Shown: positions 10,466 through 23,213, counted from the first letter of the stretch. The stretch is DNA of 64,000 bases from Antilocapra americana (GCA_007570785.1 ML664161.1:310001-374000); one strand, 5' to 3'. The notes: generated by a model not told the origin, from the sequence alone. Numbers and translations are program-made.

Positions 10466-11855
10466 GACTGAATAATTATTGCATCTTTGATATTGATGAT
10501 TTTATAAAACATTTACTATTTTAAAACTATTTTCAAGATATTAGCCTAGGTTTCTAAATCATTGACTGTGTTAAATGTTACAAAATTAAAATAAATTAGC
10601 ATTTCTTAAACTTAGAGTTTAGATAATGATTCTCAGACCTAGCTTCAGACAGTTATCTGATAGGGTAGATAACACTTAACATGCCAGATACTCAGGGCCC
10701 ATCCATAGATTCTGATTTAGTTGCTTTGTATAAGCTGAGTAGTAGATTTTTTTTTTTTATGTTCCCTGTGCGGTTCTAATGCACACTCATAATTGAAGAC
10801 TATTCAATTTAAGTTAACAGATTTAAATTAGAATATAGACAAAATGATTTGGGCAGTTAAGTCTGAAACTACAAACAGGTCATCACTACAATTTTTAATT
10901 TGCTTTCCAATCCATGGTTTATTTAATAGATTGACTTTTTATTTTTCTAATTTTATTACTTTATAAATTTAAACTCAGTAAAACATGATTGATGTTAATT
11001 ATAGAGTTCTATGAAAATACACAAAAGTATTCATGATCTCTGTGTGCAGGTAACAGTTTCTATCAGGTTCTTATAACTCATTTTGCAAACTGCCTTTTAT
11101 TTTCAGGATTTCATGTGATATATGCCTAGTACCCTAGGCAAACAGTCCTACTTCTCTTTTCCTTACCCCATTTTATTATAAGTCTGTTCTTTGGACTAGA
11201 CATAAAAAAGATAAAATCGGTGGCCAACCAAAAACTCAGCACTCATTCAATAAACCAGTTATTCTTTTCCATGGCTGGAGATTAAATTAAATTTTTAACA
11301 AAATAGCAATCTCAGGACTATAGAATTAGAGGATCTGGATAAGTGGATCTGGGTTAAGATTCAGCTTTATGTATTTTTTTAAAACACTATGAAAGCTGCA
11401 ATAGTGATTCTGGTGTGTATCCAATGAAAAGAGCCATAATATTTAATAAACAATAGCAATGATATATTATGACTAATTCAAATCATGAGCCTTTATTACA
11501 GTAAGTAGACATCAGAGCCAAGGGCAAAGAACTTCATTTATTATTTGTACAGTGTGTAAAATGAGTCTCCTTCTCTTGACAAAGCATGAGAATCCATCAT
11601 TTTCATATTTTGGGTCCCACAGTAGATTTCTATACAAGGTATTTCCCAAGATTTGTCAAAAGTCATGATGATTGACAATTTGTCCTGATTTTCTCCTTAT
11701 TAGTAATTGTTTGATATTTATATAGCATTGTTTTTGAGTTTTTTTTTTTTTTTAGGTATCAAGTATTTTAGTTGAAGAGTTTCTATCATTGGATTTTATT
11801 CAGTAATTATTTTTGGTCATACCCTCATATCTCAGACATTTCTTTAGCCTTAAAA
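10466..11855. other. Unique AT-rich intergenic DNA
   Basis: Nothing genic is seen. It includes a T15 run at about 11739-11753 and a short T run near 10747-10759. Confidence 0.55.
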
Positions 11856-13405
11856 GTCGAACCACAGAAGACCCTGGGTAGCAAAACAATCTTAAGAAAA
11901 ACAAAGCTACAGGAATCATGATCCCTGATTTCAAACTCTATTACAAACAGTAGGAATTAAGGCAAAATGGTATTAACAAGAAAATACATAGAGTGATGAA
12001 ACAGACTAGGGAGCCCAGAAACAAAGCCATGTATATTTATGGTCAATTAATTTACAACAAAGGATCCAGGAATATATAATGGGGAAAGCATAGTGTCTTT
12101 CATAAATATTGCTGGGAAAACTGAGCAGCCACATGCAAAAGAATGAAAGTTAACCACCCTCTAACACCATATACAAAATTAACTCAAAATGTATATAAGA
12201 CTTAAAACCATAAAACCCACAGGAAAAAAAAATAAGCAGGAACACCTTAACTCTGATAATATCTTTTTTTTGCATGAGACCAAAAGTAAAGGACACAAAA
12301 CAAAATATACAAGTGAGACTACATCAAACTAAAAATGTACAAAGAAAACCATCAACAAAATAAAAAGACTACCTGCCAAATGGGATAAAGTATATGCAAA
12401 TTATATATCTAAAAAATACTAACATAAAAAATACATAATTACTTCATATACCTCAATATAAAAAAATACTACAATTAAAACTTCAGTAGAGGATCTAAGG
12501 AGATATTTTCCCTAAGACGCAGAAATAGCAGAACAACATGAAATGGTGCTCAAGATCATTAATCATCAAGGGGAAAAAAATTAAAAACACACTGAGGTAT
12601 CACTTCTCACCTATTATTAAAAAGAGAAAAACAAGTGTTGGTGAGAATGTGAAAGGGAATTCATGTGCAGTGATGATGGAAATGTAAATTGGTGCAGTTA
12701 CTCTTCAAAATAGTACATAGGATCTTAAAAAAATAAAAGCTAGAACTCCATGTGACCCACTAATTCTACTTCTGGTTATTTATCCCAAGAAAACAAAAAC
12801 ACTAACATGAGAAGATATCTTCATCTCCATGTTCATTGTAGCATTATTTATACAGTACTGAAAACACAGAAGCAACTGAAATGTGCATTGATAGATGAAT
12901 AAAGAAAATGTGATACACACACACACACCGTGGGATGATATTCAACCATAAAAAAGGATAAACTTTCACCATTTGCTGCAACATGGATAGACCTATGCTA
13001 AGTGAAAGCCAAATAAAGCAAATATCGTATGATCTCACTTGTATATGAAATTAACACACACACACACAGAATGACTGGTTGTTTCCAGAGGTGGGATGTG
13101 GTGATGGGCACCATGGGTGAAGGTAGTTCAAAGGTATAAACATCCTCATATAAAATAAATCTTTGGAATATATTATATAGCATGGTGATGATAGTTAAAA
13201 ATGTACTGTATATTTGAAAACTGCTAAGAGAATAAATGTTAAAAGTTCCCATCACAAAAAATTTGTAACTATGTATGGTAATATATGTTGAGCAGATTTA
13301 TTATGGTGATCACTTTATAATTTATACAAATATCAAATCATTATGATGAAAGTAACAAAACTATATGTCAATTATGTTACAATAAATTTTTTAAAAGAAA
13401 AAAAA
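11856..13405 (+). mobile_element. Old L1 LINE, 3' part of ORF2 and 3'UTR
   Basis: In sense orientation it reads as the ORF2 C-terminal region of an old L1 (e.g. ATCATGATCCCTGATTTCAA, then AATTAATTTACAACAAAGGA, then GGAAATGTAAATTGGTGCAG), interrupted by stops. The 3'UTR follows and ends with ACAATAAATTTTTTAAAAG and an A-run at about 13396-13405. CA repeats at 12914-12928 and 13051-13069 have grown inside it. It is 5' truncated and inactive. Confidence 0.85.
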
Positions 13406-13841
13406 CTCTAAGTAATAACTCAACAATAGCTCAGTGATAACTACACATCAGGCAAAGAAGAAAACCATATTGAATGTGGTAGAAGAGGCTGAGACACAAC
13501 CTTGCTGTTAACCCCACTCCTGGTGCAGCAACCCACCACTGGGAGGAAACTCAAAACCTGGAATTTCTCCTTGTGGAGTGAAGTGTTTAAATTCTACATT
13601 AGATTCCCCAATTTGTAAGATTTGTACCTGAGAGATGAATTCATAAAATATCTAACTGTGAAAACATGTCCAGGAATCCCACAAGACTGTAGCTATCTGA
13701 GAAACAGCTCTTAAAAGGTTTATGCGCATGTGTTGCCCTGTCCCAAGGCCCAGGTCAAAGATAGCCAATGAGGCTCAACCTTTAAGTGAAAGGCTCATTT
13801 GCTTATATGAAAGCATTAACCTGAAGTGTAGGCATCTAATT

Positions 13842-14052
13842 TATCTTCCTGATGGCTCATCAGGTAAAGAATCTGTCTGCCAATGCAGAAGATGCAGGTT
13901 CAATCCCTTAGCCAGGAAGATCCTCTGGAGGAGGAAATGGCAACATGCTCCAGTATTCTTGCGTGAAAATTCCCATGGACAGAAGAGCCTGGTGGCCTCA
14001 GTCCATGGGGTTGCAGAGTCAGACATGACTGAGTGACAGAACAACAACTGGA
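13842..14052 (+). mobile_element. Bov-tA SINE
   Basis: A head (CTTCCTGATGGCTCATCAGG) plus Bov-A body ending near ACTGAGTGACAGAACAACAA is flanked by ATCTAATT at 13834-13841 and 14053-14060. It is inserted in the first unit of the surrounding tandem repeat, so the tandem repeat is older. Confidence 0.93.
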
Positions 14053-14095
14053 ATCTAATTAAATACAGAACTGGGATACTATCTAGTGAATGACT

Positions 14096-14350
14096 GGTGG
14101 GTGCCACTTTTACACACTCCCTCTGCTTTGCTCTAGCCAGTGAGTACCAACTTTATGCTCCCCCTTTGTCTCACTCTAGCCTTGGGGCATCATCTTCCAT
14201 CTCTCCCTTGCCTTGATTGAGCTAATCAGTACCATCGTTTTCCCCTCTATTCTGTATTTTCCAATTTTTTTTTCCCCAATGGGCATCATCTTTACACTCC
14301 CCCATACCTGCCTATGCTCAATAGAAACTATCTTCACGCTCTCCATTTCC
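14096..14350. repeat. Degenerate 45-bp minisatellite
   Basis: A motif of the type GGGCATCATCTTTACACTCC recurs at about 14096, 14142, 14184, 14227, 14281 and 14324, spaced 42-54 bp. A single related copy (GTGGGTACCATCTTCATGCT) sits at about 15034 in a later unit of the large repeat, suggesting local expansion in one unit. Confidence 0.65.
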
Positions 14351-15290
14351 CATGCTATAAAGCACTGGAATCAAGAGAGATTTTACACATATCTGGTGAC
14401 TGATTTTCATAGCTACCACTGGCAGTAGCTTGCTTGCCCTTGGGGCTTAAAGGTAAGTGAGCTGCGTCCCTAAGTCCCATGGGGCTGCAATAATCAGAGA
14501 AACAGGTCTTGGTAGGCTACCATCTGCAGGGCACTGCACAGAGAGCTGGCTGAAACAACTCCAAATGTTTTTGTGAAAGCAGTCTAGTTACTTTTCTGGA
14601 GTTTTGGCCTGAAGGGTAGACTTCTGATTTGATCCTCATCTACTGAATTTTTCTCAGGGAACAAAGGCCAGTGGATGGAATTTACCTTCTCCCCATGCTT
14701 GAACCTTCTTGTTAGTATCTAACAAATGGTAGCTTATACTAGTCTCCAGAACCCCAATTTTTACAGCTGCCTCCAGAGAGCACCTCTAAATATGCCTGGC
14801 TCTGGCAGCCAGCTGGGCTCATGCCCATAAGTCCCCACAGGACTGTAATACATGGAGAGAGAGTTCTTAAACAGTTACCACCCCTAGAGCACAGCAAGAG
14901 TCAACACAGTCAGACCACAATCTCTTTATAAAAGAGACTATTAGTTAAACACTCTGCATGTTACCTGAGGAGTAGTCTTCTAATTAAACACACATCTAAA
15001 GATTGACAATAATGCTTTCCAGAAATATCCAAGTGTGGGTACCATCTTCATGCTTTGCCTCTGCCACACTTCAGAGTGCCACTCTCTCCTAGAGGGGAGC
15101 ATTTCCATGTGTCTAGTACCCTGTTTTTTTTAAATCACTGCCACCCAGAGAACACCACTAAACTCTGGGCTCTGATGCTTCCTGGTACCATGAGATTATA
15201 ATAATCAGAAAGATAGTTCTTGGAAGACTACCACTCCCAGGGCACTGCACAGACAACAGACTGAGATAATGACAGTCTATCTATTTTCAT

Positions 15291-16790
15291 TTTTCTGTGT
15301 AATTTAAAATAATCCTTTGCCAGGTAACACCATTACATCATTTTGAGTACACTATTTGAAATAATAATGAAAGAATGAATTTTTAGTAAACAATATGTTG
15401 ACAATGTTAGTAACCGAGCTATCAGAAAGCTTTCTGAAATTATAGTAAAATTGGACTATCTTTCCTGCTTCATAATCAAGTCTACATTTTAGTAAATTCT
15501 TTAAGGAGAAATCTCTTTGAACTTAATGCAGTAGAGAAGAATGACCTGGTACCAGTACTGTTTTTTGACTAATTTACTGATCACACTTTACCACCACCTA
15601 CATTAATGTGGAAAATGTCAAAGATCTACAGTAATAGATTTTCTATTACCTTCTAATTTAATCTTCTCTTCATTATCCTACCTCAATTTCCTTCTTTTAT
15701 TTTTTTTATTTTTAAATTTGTTCAGTGAATGTGCTACCTGTCAAAGGCAGTGAATTGACAATAGAGAAGAATGACGAGTTCATTCTTTTCTCAGGATTAA
15801 GTGACAGTGAAAAAGAATAAGCCATTAAGCTCTCTTATGATCCTTTATCCCATTCCATGAGATACAGATTGTGGACAAAAATCAGAGGTCTATTCTGCCA
15901 TTACTGATTATTCAATCTTTTAATCAAATGTGTCACCTCATTCTTGACTTAAATTTTACAAAAACCCAGATAGTCCCAAAATATTTATTATTATACCATG
16001 AATTTAAATATTTTAATAGCAAAGTTAAATTTACTCTGCTATCTGTGAAGTATCATGTCACTAATAATATTTTCCCCAATACTTATGGTAGGCAATTTTA
16101 ACACATGAGTCCATGAAAACTGATTAGTTTAACCAATACATACGCAAATGGATGAGTCACGCCTCCATATATATATTTTTATGCACATATGTTAGAAACA
16201 AAAACAAAATTAATATGGCACTAAAATTTATCAACTGTCAGAATATTTACTATATTATATCAATGCACTATCCTGAGATACAGGAATCTGTTTAGAATTT
16301 TTACTTTCAGTTTTCTTTGCTATGGTCCATCTGCAGGTGCCAAGTAAGTATTAATGAAGGAATGATATGATGGGATATATTCCAAATTGGTGATTTATGA
16401 TTAATGATTCCAACCTTTTAAATAAATTATTTTATAAAGTACCAGAAGCAGTAAGAAATACATCATAAAATTGCTTTTTTCTATTCCATTTGTCAGGAAT
16501 TAACTGTGAAGGGTCTGAGAGTTAATACTGTAAGCTACCTAACAAGTTGGCCTTTTTTTAGAATCTTGGCAGAAGACAGGCTTCTTGATGTTCAGAAACA
16601 AAGGAGTCCATCACTTATGGCAATAGCAGTAGCTACTGTGGAAGTAAAAGACAAGGCAAACAAAACTGGAATGGAATTAAAGTCTAAAAAGAGGCAATAT
16701 TAATTTGGCTATACTTGTAGACAGTTGGGGACCAACACTTCTGGGAATTTTACAGAAGAATTAAAAAATGCTTTCCAGAGTCTTTCTGAT
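15291..16790. other. Unique AT-rich intergenic DNA
   Basis: No gene or clear repeat is seen. Short open frames at 15871-16101 and 16506-16703 have no recognisable product. Confidence 0.55.
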
Positions 16791-17188
16791 CAAAGGATGA
16801 TACCCAGATGGCAATATGGGGCATTGTCGACTTCACTCTCTATTACAAGAACAACTAACAAACAACTTTTCATGAGCAAAACATCCTTGTGAAAATCCTA
16901 GAAGGTGACACCCTCTGCACCACAGAGATGGAGACACTCCCTAGTAGAAGAGTAAGAGGAGCCTCTGAATGCTGAGTGCACTGCTTCTCCCCCAGGCTAG
17001 GGTAGTGCCACATCCTACCTCATCTAAAGTTCCTCCAGTGGGAAAAGAGAGCCTAGATGGCCAATGAGCTCCCCAGCACTGTCAGTTGATTCTTGGGAGT
17101 CCTAACTCTGATCTAGTCTCTCGGAACATGGGAATTGACCACTGAGAATCACATTATGGTGAAGTTGAAGGGACATATAGCTTTGCTT

Positions 17189-18640
17189 ATCTACAGAGCC
17201 AAGATTGTGCTAAGTCTAACCAAGGAACTCAGCAGGGTCTTCCTGCTTTTAAACTTTAAATAAATAACCTTGCTGGCCTTAGAGTCTGTTCTACCCACAA
17301 AGCCTAGGTTAAGTAGCTGAGTTATCCACTGCTGAGTATAGCTCCCTGATCCAACTAACTGAGAAGCATGGCCATAATTCCTGGGAGTGTAGCTCCTTGT
17401 CCTGCTTGACCAGGAAGCCTGGCCAAGCATCTGGGAACTGGCTTGACTGGCAGCACTTAAGCAGGGGGTCCAGCCAGTCACTCTGCCCATATGCAGAGAC
17501 AAGCTGGTGATCTTATCTGACCAGAGAGTTTGATATTCAGGTCTGTCTGACTAGCTCCCAAAACAAGAGTCTTATCTTCCTGGGGTCTTGCCCTATGCAT
17601 TCCCACCCCAAGCAGGGAGACTAGTCTGTAGTCCTGCCATCTGCTAAATATAACCTCTATAGCCAGGAAACCTAACCTGAGCTCCCAGGAATCATAGCAG
17701 CCCATCCCACAGCCCCAGTACAATAGCACTTGAGTAGGAAACCCAACCAGTGATTCTGTGTCCTCAGAGTCAAAACAGTGGCCTTATTTGTCCAGAGAGC
17801 TTTGTAAGCAGATCTAATGTGATACCAATGCAAAGAGTGTTGCTGACCCTAGGATTTCTTCTGCAGACCCAACCAGGCTTGGAAGATAACTTAAAGCTCT
17901 CCTGAAATGTGAATATAGACTCTGGCATGGTCCAACTAAAATACCTAATCAGATCCCCTGGGAAATCTGTGTAGCCCATTTTGCAACCCTGATTACAACA
18001 GTGCTGTAATGGAGAACTTGTTCAGTAACCCTACCCATCTGCAGAGTTACAATGATGGCCCATCACAAGTCATAGTCTAATTTGATCCCCAATAAAACTC
18101 CTTGCCAGCCCTAGAACCTACATTGTACCCCACAGATCAGAGAAACTAATTTGAGCTCCCATCTACTATTGAATAAAGCCTTCAGCTTTTTTGACTAGGA
18201 TACATAACCAGAGCACACAAGAAGCTTTACAGTCCATCCTATGGCCCTGTTTATAATGCCACTTGAATAGAAAGCAGTCTGTTGCTTTTCCTATCTCCAG
18301 AACAAAATTAGTGGCTCTGTCTGGATGGGAAATTTAGTGCACATGGGAACCTGGTTTGTATCTACAAACAATGAGTTCTGAATGCGTTGAAGCATGCTCT
18401 GCTGCTCTGCAATGGCAAGAAAGCAGATTAATAATGTTGTCGACTGCTGAATGTAGTGCTCAGCCTGACCATCTGGGAATAGGAAGCCTGATCTGAGAAC
18501 TTAGGCCATCACAGAATCCAGTCTACAGTGTCACATGGGCAGGAAACTAAACCAGAGCACCTCTTCAACTGTTGTTCTTAGCCAACAGTACCCCCTTCTC
18601 CCCTACAATCTCAGAACTGAAACAGTTGTCTTGCCCCACA
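17189..18640. repeat. About 274-bp degenerate tandem units inside L1 5'UTR
   Basis: The anchor resembling 'CACTTGAGTAGGAAACCCAA' occurs near 17450, 17724, 17998, 18256 and 18530 (intervals 274, 274, 258, 274). A second anchor of the type 'CCCATCTGCAGAGTTACAAT' follows each about 35 bp later (near 17487, 17761, 18033, 18291, 18608), with one more near 17189. Each unit is diverged, so expansion is old. It resembles the monomer arrays described for some L1 promoters. Confidence 0.7.
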
Positions 18641-18933
18641 ATAGGTCCTAATAGTAAGCCCTTTCTGCTCAAGGATACTACCAGGTGATACATCCAGAAC
18701 CAAGCTGAGAGAAATATTAAAGTTCTGTCTCTGCCAAAGTGAAATTTTAATTAAAGTCTGAAAAAGGAAACATCTTGCTCAGATCTACAGATATCCACAT
18801 AAGGAATCAAAGATCATGAAATCAGGTTAACATGATACCACCAAAGGAAACTAAGAAATATCCAATAAATGACTTCAAAGAAAGGAGATCTATAAACTAT
18901 CAATGAACTGAGAATAATTCTCTTAAAGACAAG

Positions 18934-18959
18934 AACACACACACACACACACACACACA
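18934..18959. repeat. CA microsatellite
   Basis: About 12 uninterrupted CA units lie in the ORF1-proximal L1 sequence. Confidence 0.95.
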
Positions 18960-19052
18960 AAAACGATGCATGTAGAAAATCAGTTCAATGAAACAAACAA
19001 AAATCCTAAAGTTGAAGAATACAATGACTGAAGACTTAATAGATATGTAAAA

Positions 19053-19886
19053 TAAAGCTGGAATCAAGGTTGCTGGGAGAAATATCAATAACCTCAGATA
19101 TGCAGATGACACCACCCCTTATGGAAGAAAGTGAAGAACTAAAGAACCACATGATGAAAGTGAAAGAGGAGAGTGAGAAAGTTGGATTAAAGCTCAAAAT
19201 TCAGACAACTGAGATCATGGCATCTGGTCCCATCACTTCATGGAAAATAGATGAGAAAACAGTGGAAACAGTGACAGACTTTATTTTGGCGGGGCTCCAA
19301 AATCACTGCAGATGGTGATTGCACCATGAAATTAAAAGATGCTTGCTCCTTGGAAGAAAAGTTATGACCAACCTAGATAGCATATTAAAAAAAAAAGAGA
19401 TATTATTTTGCCAAGCAAGGCCCATCTAGTCAAAGCTATGGTTTCTCCAGTAGCCATGTATGGATGTGAGAGTTGGACTATAAAGAAAGCTAAGTGCCAG
19501 AGAACTGATGATTTTGAACTGTGGTGTTGGAGAAGACTCTTAAGAGTCCCTGGGACTAAAGGGAAATCCAATCAGTCCATCCTAAAGGAAATCAGTCCTG
19601 GATATTCATTGGAAGGACTGATGCTGAAGCTGAAATTCCAATACTTTGGCCACCTGATGTGAAGATCTGACTTGTTTGAAAAGACCTTGATGCTGGGAAA
19701 GACTGAAGGCAGGAGGAGAAGGGGGTAACAGAGGATGAGATTGTTGGATGGCATGACTGACTCAATAGATATGAGTTTGAATAAACTCTGGGAGTTGGTG
19801 ATGGACAGGGAGGCCTGGCGTACTCCAGTCCATGGGATCTCAAGGAGTTGGACATGACTGAGCTATTGAACTGAACTGAACTGAAT
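19053..19886 (+). mobile_element. BovB LINE 3' fragment, sense
   Basis: It starts with AAGCTGGAATCAAGGTTGCT just upstream of the reverse transcriptase YADD region (codons for RYADDT at about 19095-19112) and runs to the tail GAACTGAACTGAACTGAAT. There is a one-base deletion right after YADD (ACCACCCCTTATGGAAG) and other frame breaks. The element is inactive. A target-site duplication is not clear: the two sides carry different L1 sequences, so the locus was probably rearranged. Confidence 0.9.
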
Positions 19887-19889
19887 ATA

Positions 19890-22200
19890 AAATATGTAGG
19901 GTGGTCAATATGGCAGAAGAATAGGAGTACATGGAATTTATCTTTCTCCACAAACACATCAAGAATACATCTACAAGTGGAACAGTTGTCACAGAACACC
20001 AGCTGAACACTAGCAGAGGGTCTTGGTCTCCTAAAAGTATAAGAATGATCACCACATAACTTGGTAGGATTAAAGGAGGAAGGTTAAAAGAAAAGGAGAG
20101 GAAGCAGGAGGGGTCTTGTGCTTCTCAGAAGAGATGAAGATGAGGGGAGGGTCCCACATATGAGGAAGCCCCCTTATAAGCAGGAAGATTAGCTGAGATA
20201 GAAGTGAAGCTCGGAGGGTGATGCAGCATTCAGCCTGTGGCAGGCAGAACAGATTGAGACCTACACAGATGGTCTGTACCACAGCCCGGTGAGCCCCAGT
20301 CTGAGATGGGTGTCTACACTCAGGTGCTGGGTGCTGGAATGAATGGATGGAGTGAGGAGTTCTACAACCAGGAATGCTCATGGAGGAAGTCTTACCTGCC
20401 CTGGAAGCAAAGTGCCATTATTGAGTGATGTGCAAAGAGCAAGGCTGCCATTGAAGACTCATCTCTCACACTGGCCCCTCCCTCCTCAGGCAACTAGGGA
20501 GGGCTCCTGCCAAGGTGGCTTGTAAGCTCCTGGCTATTGCTGCTTCTGACCCCTTCCCATCTGGGCCACTCAATAACCCTGATAGCTGGCTCAGCTTCCT
20601 CCTACCTGGGAAGCCCCAGTGATTGCCACCTCACCTCTGCCTCCTCCAGTCTGACAGGCTCATGTGCTCCAGCATCATCAGGACAGACACCAGTAGGTGG
20701 CCCACAGGCAGAGGTGAGGCAGAAATCACATCTGAGTACCAAGAAGAAGACTAAAGAAGAAGAAAGGAACTCTCTCCTCACAGTTGCTCCAACCATGGAG
20801 TTACACCTCTGCTCTGGCTTCCTAAATTCAGTGCTCGTGGGACATCTGAACAGACAAGTGTTCCTGCAGCTGCATTGGGGCTGGGTTCATCAGCTGTGGA
20901 CTTTGTGGGCGTGCACATGTGATGGCTGGGCCAGGCCAGAGTCTGAACTGCCTCCACAGCTCTGACAGAGGTCTGGGACCTGATCTCAGTGGATCTGTGC
21001 CAGAGGCCTGGTGACAACAATAACCTGAGAGTCACAGGGCCAACTGTCAACATATTCATAGTTAAGGTAGGACTGACAGCAGTACCAACAGTGTATATTC
21101 TAAGCCCACAACAGGCAAGGAGGACACAACAGGGTACACTCAGAGGCGAACTGTGTCAGAGGAGGAATACTCAGTGGTTCTCTCCCAGTGGGAGTGCTCC
21201 AATTCCAACTATTTTGCATTATACATGGGAAACACAGCTAAGTAACCAATCAGGGGGCCTCTATTCCAACAACATGAGAGCAAACCCCACCCCTGACAGG
21301 GTCATGACAACCACAGAGCAAAGGGGAGTCCCCAGTCTATATCCAGGGCAGGCTCTGGTCACCACAATACCAGTCAAACCCCCTATCAAGAAGATAATGG
21401 CCAGCAAATACACTGAGGAAAGAGGTGGCAGTCATCCATAATAAATAAAGCCCTCACACATTTCCTCTAAAAAATAAAACCATGCATGGTACATGGGAGC
21501 CTGTAGGCTATTTGGTAAGGTTCATTTCCAAATAAAAATAGTACTCCATGACAGGGACTGGCACCAGTTCAAAGAATCTCCAGAGCATTTAGCCTGAAGG
21601 CCAGCAGGGCTTGAGTTCAGGAACTCCACAGGGCTGGGGGAAAGAGACACTCCCCCTTGGAGGATGCACACAAGGGCTCATATCCCCTGGGACTCAGCAC
21701 AAAGCAGTTCCTCCATAGAAACCTGGACTAGAGCTATCTAAAACTCTTGAAGGGTCTCCTGGGGAGACATGGGGTTGGCTTAAGCTCACTGTGGGGGCAA
21801 ATGGACTGGTAAGAGATGCCCAAGGGAATATTAAATGGTGCGAGCTCTCCCAGAGGTCCTCATTTTGGCACTAAGATCAAACCTTACCAAACAGCCTGCA
21901 GGCTCCTGTGCTGAAGCACCTCAGGGCTAGCAACCCACAGATAAGAATACAGACCCCCTCATCAGCAGACAAGCTGTCTAAAGTCATACTAAGCTCACAG
22001 ACACTGCAAAACATACCACTCAACATGGCCCTACTCACCACAGGGATAAGACCCAGCTCCAGTAGCAAGAGGGTAGACACCTGTCTCTCCCACCAGGAAC
22101 TTGTACAAGCCCCTGGGCCACCTTCACTCACCAGGGGACAGACACTAGGAGCAAGAGGAACTAAGATCCTGCAACCTGTGGAAAAGACCACAAACATGAT
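19890..22200 (+). promoter_or_regulatory. Decayed L1 5'UTR (internal promoter region)
   Basis: GC-richer than its surroundings. It opens with the L1-like AATATGGCAGAAGAATAGGA and continues with the CTCCACAAACACATCAAGAA block, then long non-coding sequence up to the ORF1 start. Open frames of 100-150 codons here (20537-20965, 20989-21441) follow from the higher GC content, not from protein. Promoter activity is not demonstrated; its role is inferred from position. Confidence 0.6.
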
Positions 22201-22204
22201 AAGT

Positions 22205-23095
22205 CAGACAAAATGAGAGGACAGAGAAATGTGTTGTAGAAGAAGGAGCAAGATAAAAACCTACTAGAACAACTAAATGAAGAGGAGACAGCCAACCTAC
22301 CAGAAAAGGAATTCAGCGTAATAATAGTAAAGATGTCCAAAAATCTCAGAAAAAGAATTGATGCACAGGTGAAGAAGATATAAGAAGTATTAAACAAAGA
22401 TACAGAAAAACTAAAGAACAGAGATGAACAACACAATAAATGAAATAAAAAATACACTAGAAGAATCAATAGCAGAATAAACGAGGCAGAAGAACCAAGC
22501 TAGAGATGGAATGAAGGAAATCACTGTGATGGAAAAGAATTAAACAAAACAAAACAAATGAGAACAGATTCAGAGACCTTTGACACAACACTAAACATGG
22601 CAACATTCAAATTATAGGGGTCCCAGAAGAAGAAGAGAAAGATAAAGGGCCTAAGGGAATATTTTGAGAGATTATAGTCAAACACTTCCTTACATGGGAA
22701 TGGAAATAGTCACCCAGGTCCAGGAAGCACAGAGATAAACCCAAAGAGGAGTATGCTGAGAAACATATTAATCAAACTAACAAAAATTAAATGAAAAGAA
22801 AAATATCAAAAGGGAAAAGCAACAAATAACACGTAAGGGAAAAACATCTAAGGGAAACAGCATATGGTTATCAGCTGAGTTTTGAGCAGAAACTCTGCAG
22901 GCCAGAAAGGAATGGTACCATATATTTAAAGTTAAAACAGGAAAAAAACCTTAACCAAGAATACTCTACCCAGCAAGGCTCTCATTCAGAATTGACAGAG
23001 AATCAAAGTTTTACAAACAAACAAAAATTTAGGGAATTCAGCAGCACAAAAATAACTTTACAACATATCCTAAAGGAACTTACATAGGCACAAAA
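22205..23095 (+). pseudogene. L1 ORF1 remnant
   Basis: The three frames together spell a decayed ORF1: a coiled-coil-coding region (AGAAAAAGAATTGATGCACA), an RRM-coding part (AATTATAGGGGTCCCAGAAG) and the C-terminal domain (GAAACTCTGCAGGCCAGAAA through ATCCTAAAGGAACTTACATA). ORF1 protein normally binds L1 RNA as a trimer. Multiple in-frame stops and shifts exclude function. Confidence 0.8.
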
Positions 23096-23213
23096 GAAAA
23101 AAAAAAGGTGAGGTGGGGGAGTGGGTATGATAGAAACAAGAAAATCAAATTAGAAAGCTCACTGGTAAAAGCAAACATACAATAAAAGCAGGAAATCATC
23201 CAAAGGGAAATAT

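Larger units (their letters stand above)
13480..15290. repeat. Degenerate tandem repeat, about 355-bp period, family unknown
   Basis: Related blocks recur in the same order. The anchor 'CCTGAAGGGTAGACTTCTGA' type occurs near 13820, 14609 and 14963. The anchor 'ccatggggctgcaataatcagagaaacagg' type occurs near 13680, 14478, 14836 and 15190. The last three intervals of the second anchor are about 358 and 354 bp. The first interval is longer because a Bov-tA (about 211 bp) and an expanded 45-bp minisatellite lie in that unit. I do not recognise the family; it could be the 5' region of an ancient LINE or a decayed local satellite. No coding capacity is seen. Confidence 0.65.
16791..19052 (+). mobile_element. 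Old L1 LINE, 5'UTR and start of ORF1 region
   Basis: The right end (about 18720-19050) matches the region around the start of L1 ORF1: AAAGTCTGAAAAAGGAAACA, then AACATGATACCACCAAAGGA, then AAAGTTGAAGAATACAATGA. The 2 kb before it have the composition and wording of the long 5'UTR of old mammalian L1s. These include a proximal block with TCCTAGAAGGTGACACCCTC and a repetitive middle with about 274-bp units (separate entry). Nothing downstream of the ORF1 start is left: a BovB 3' end begins at 19053 and unrelated L1 5' sequence follows it. Identification of the 5'UTR is inferred from its junction with the ORF1-like part and from family knowledge. Confidence 0.7.

Noticed and set aside
13480..15290. 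CRISPR-like array
   Set aside because: Units are long and diverged, there are no short identical repeats with spacers, and the genome is mammalian.
17191..17979. Minus-strand frames of 69-103 codons as a gene cluster
   Set aside because: They fall in the 274-bp repeat units of an L1 5'UTR and encode nothing recognisable.
20537..21441. Open frames of 142 and 150 codons in a GC-richer region, as possible host exons
   Set aside because: They lie in the 5'UTR of a full-length old L1 whose ORF1 and ORF2 follow in order. No protein family, signal or splice pattern is visible.
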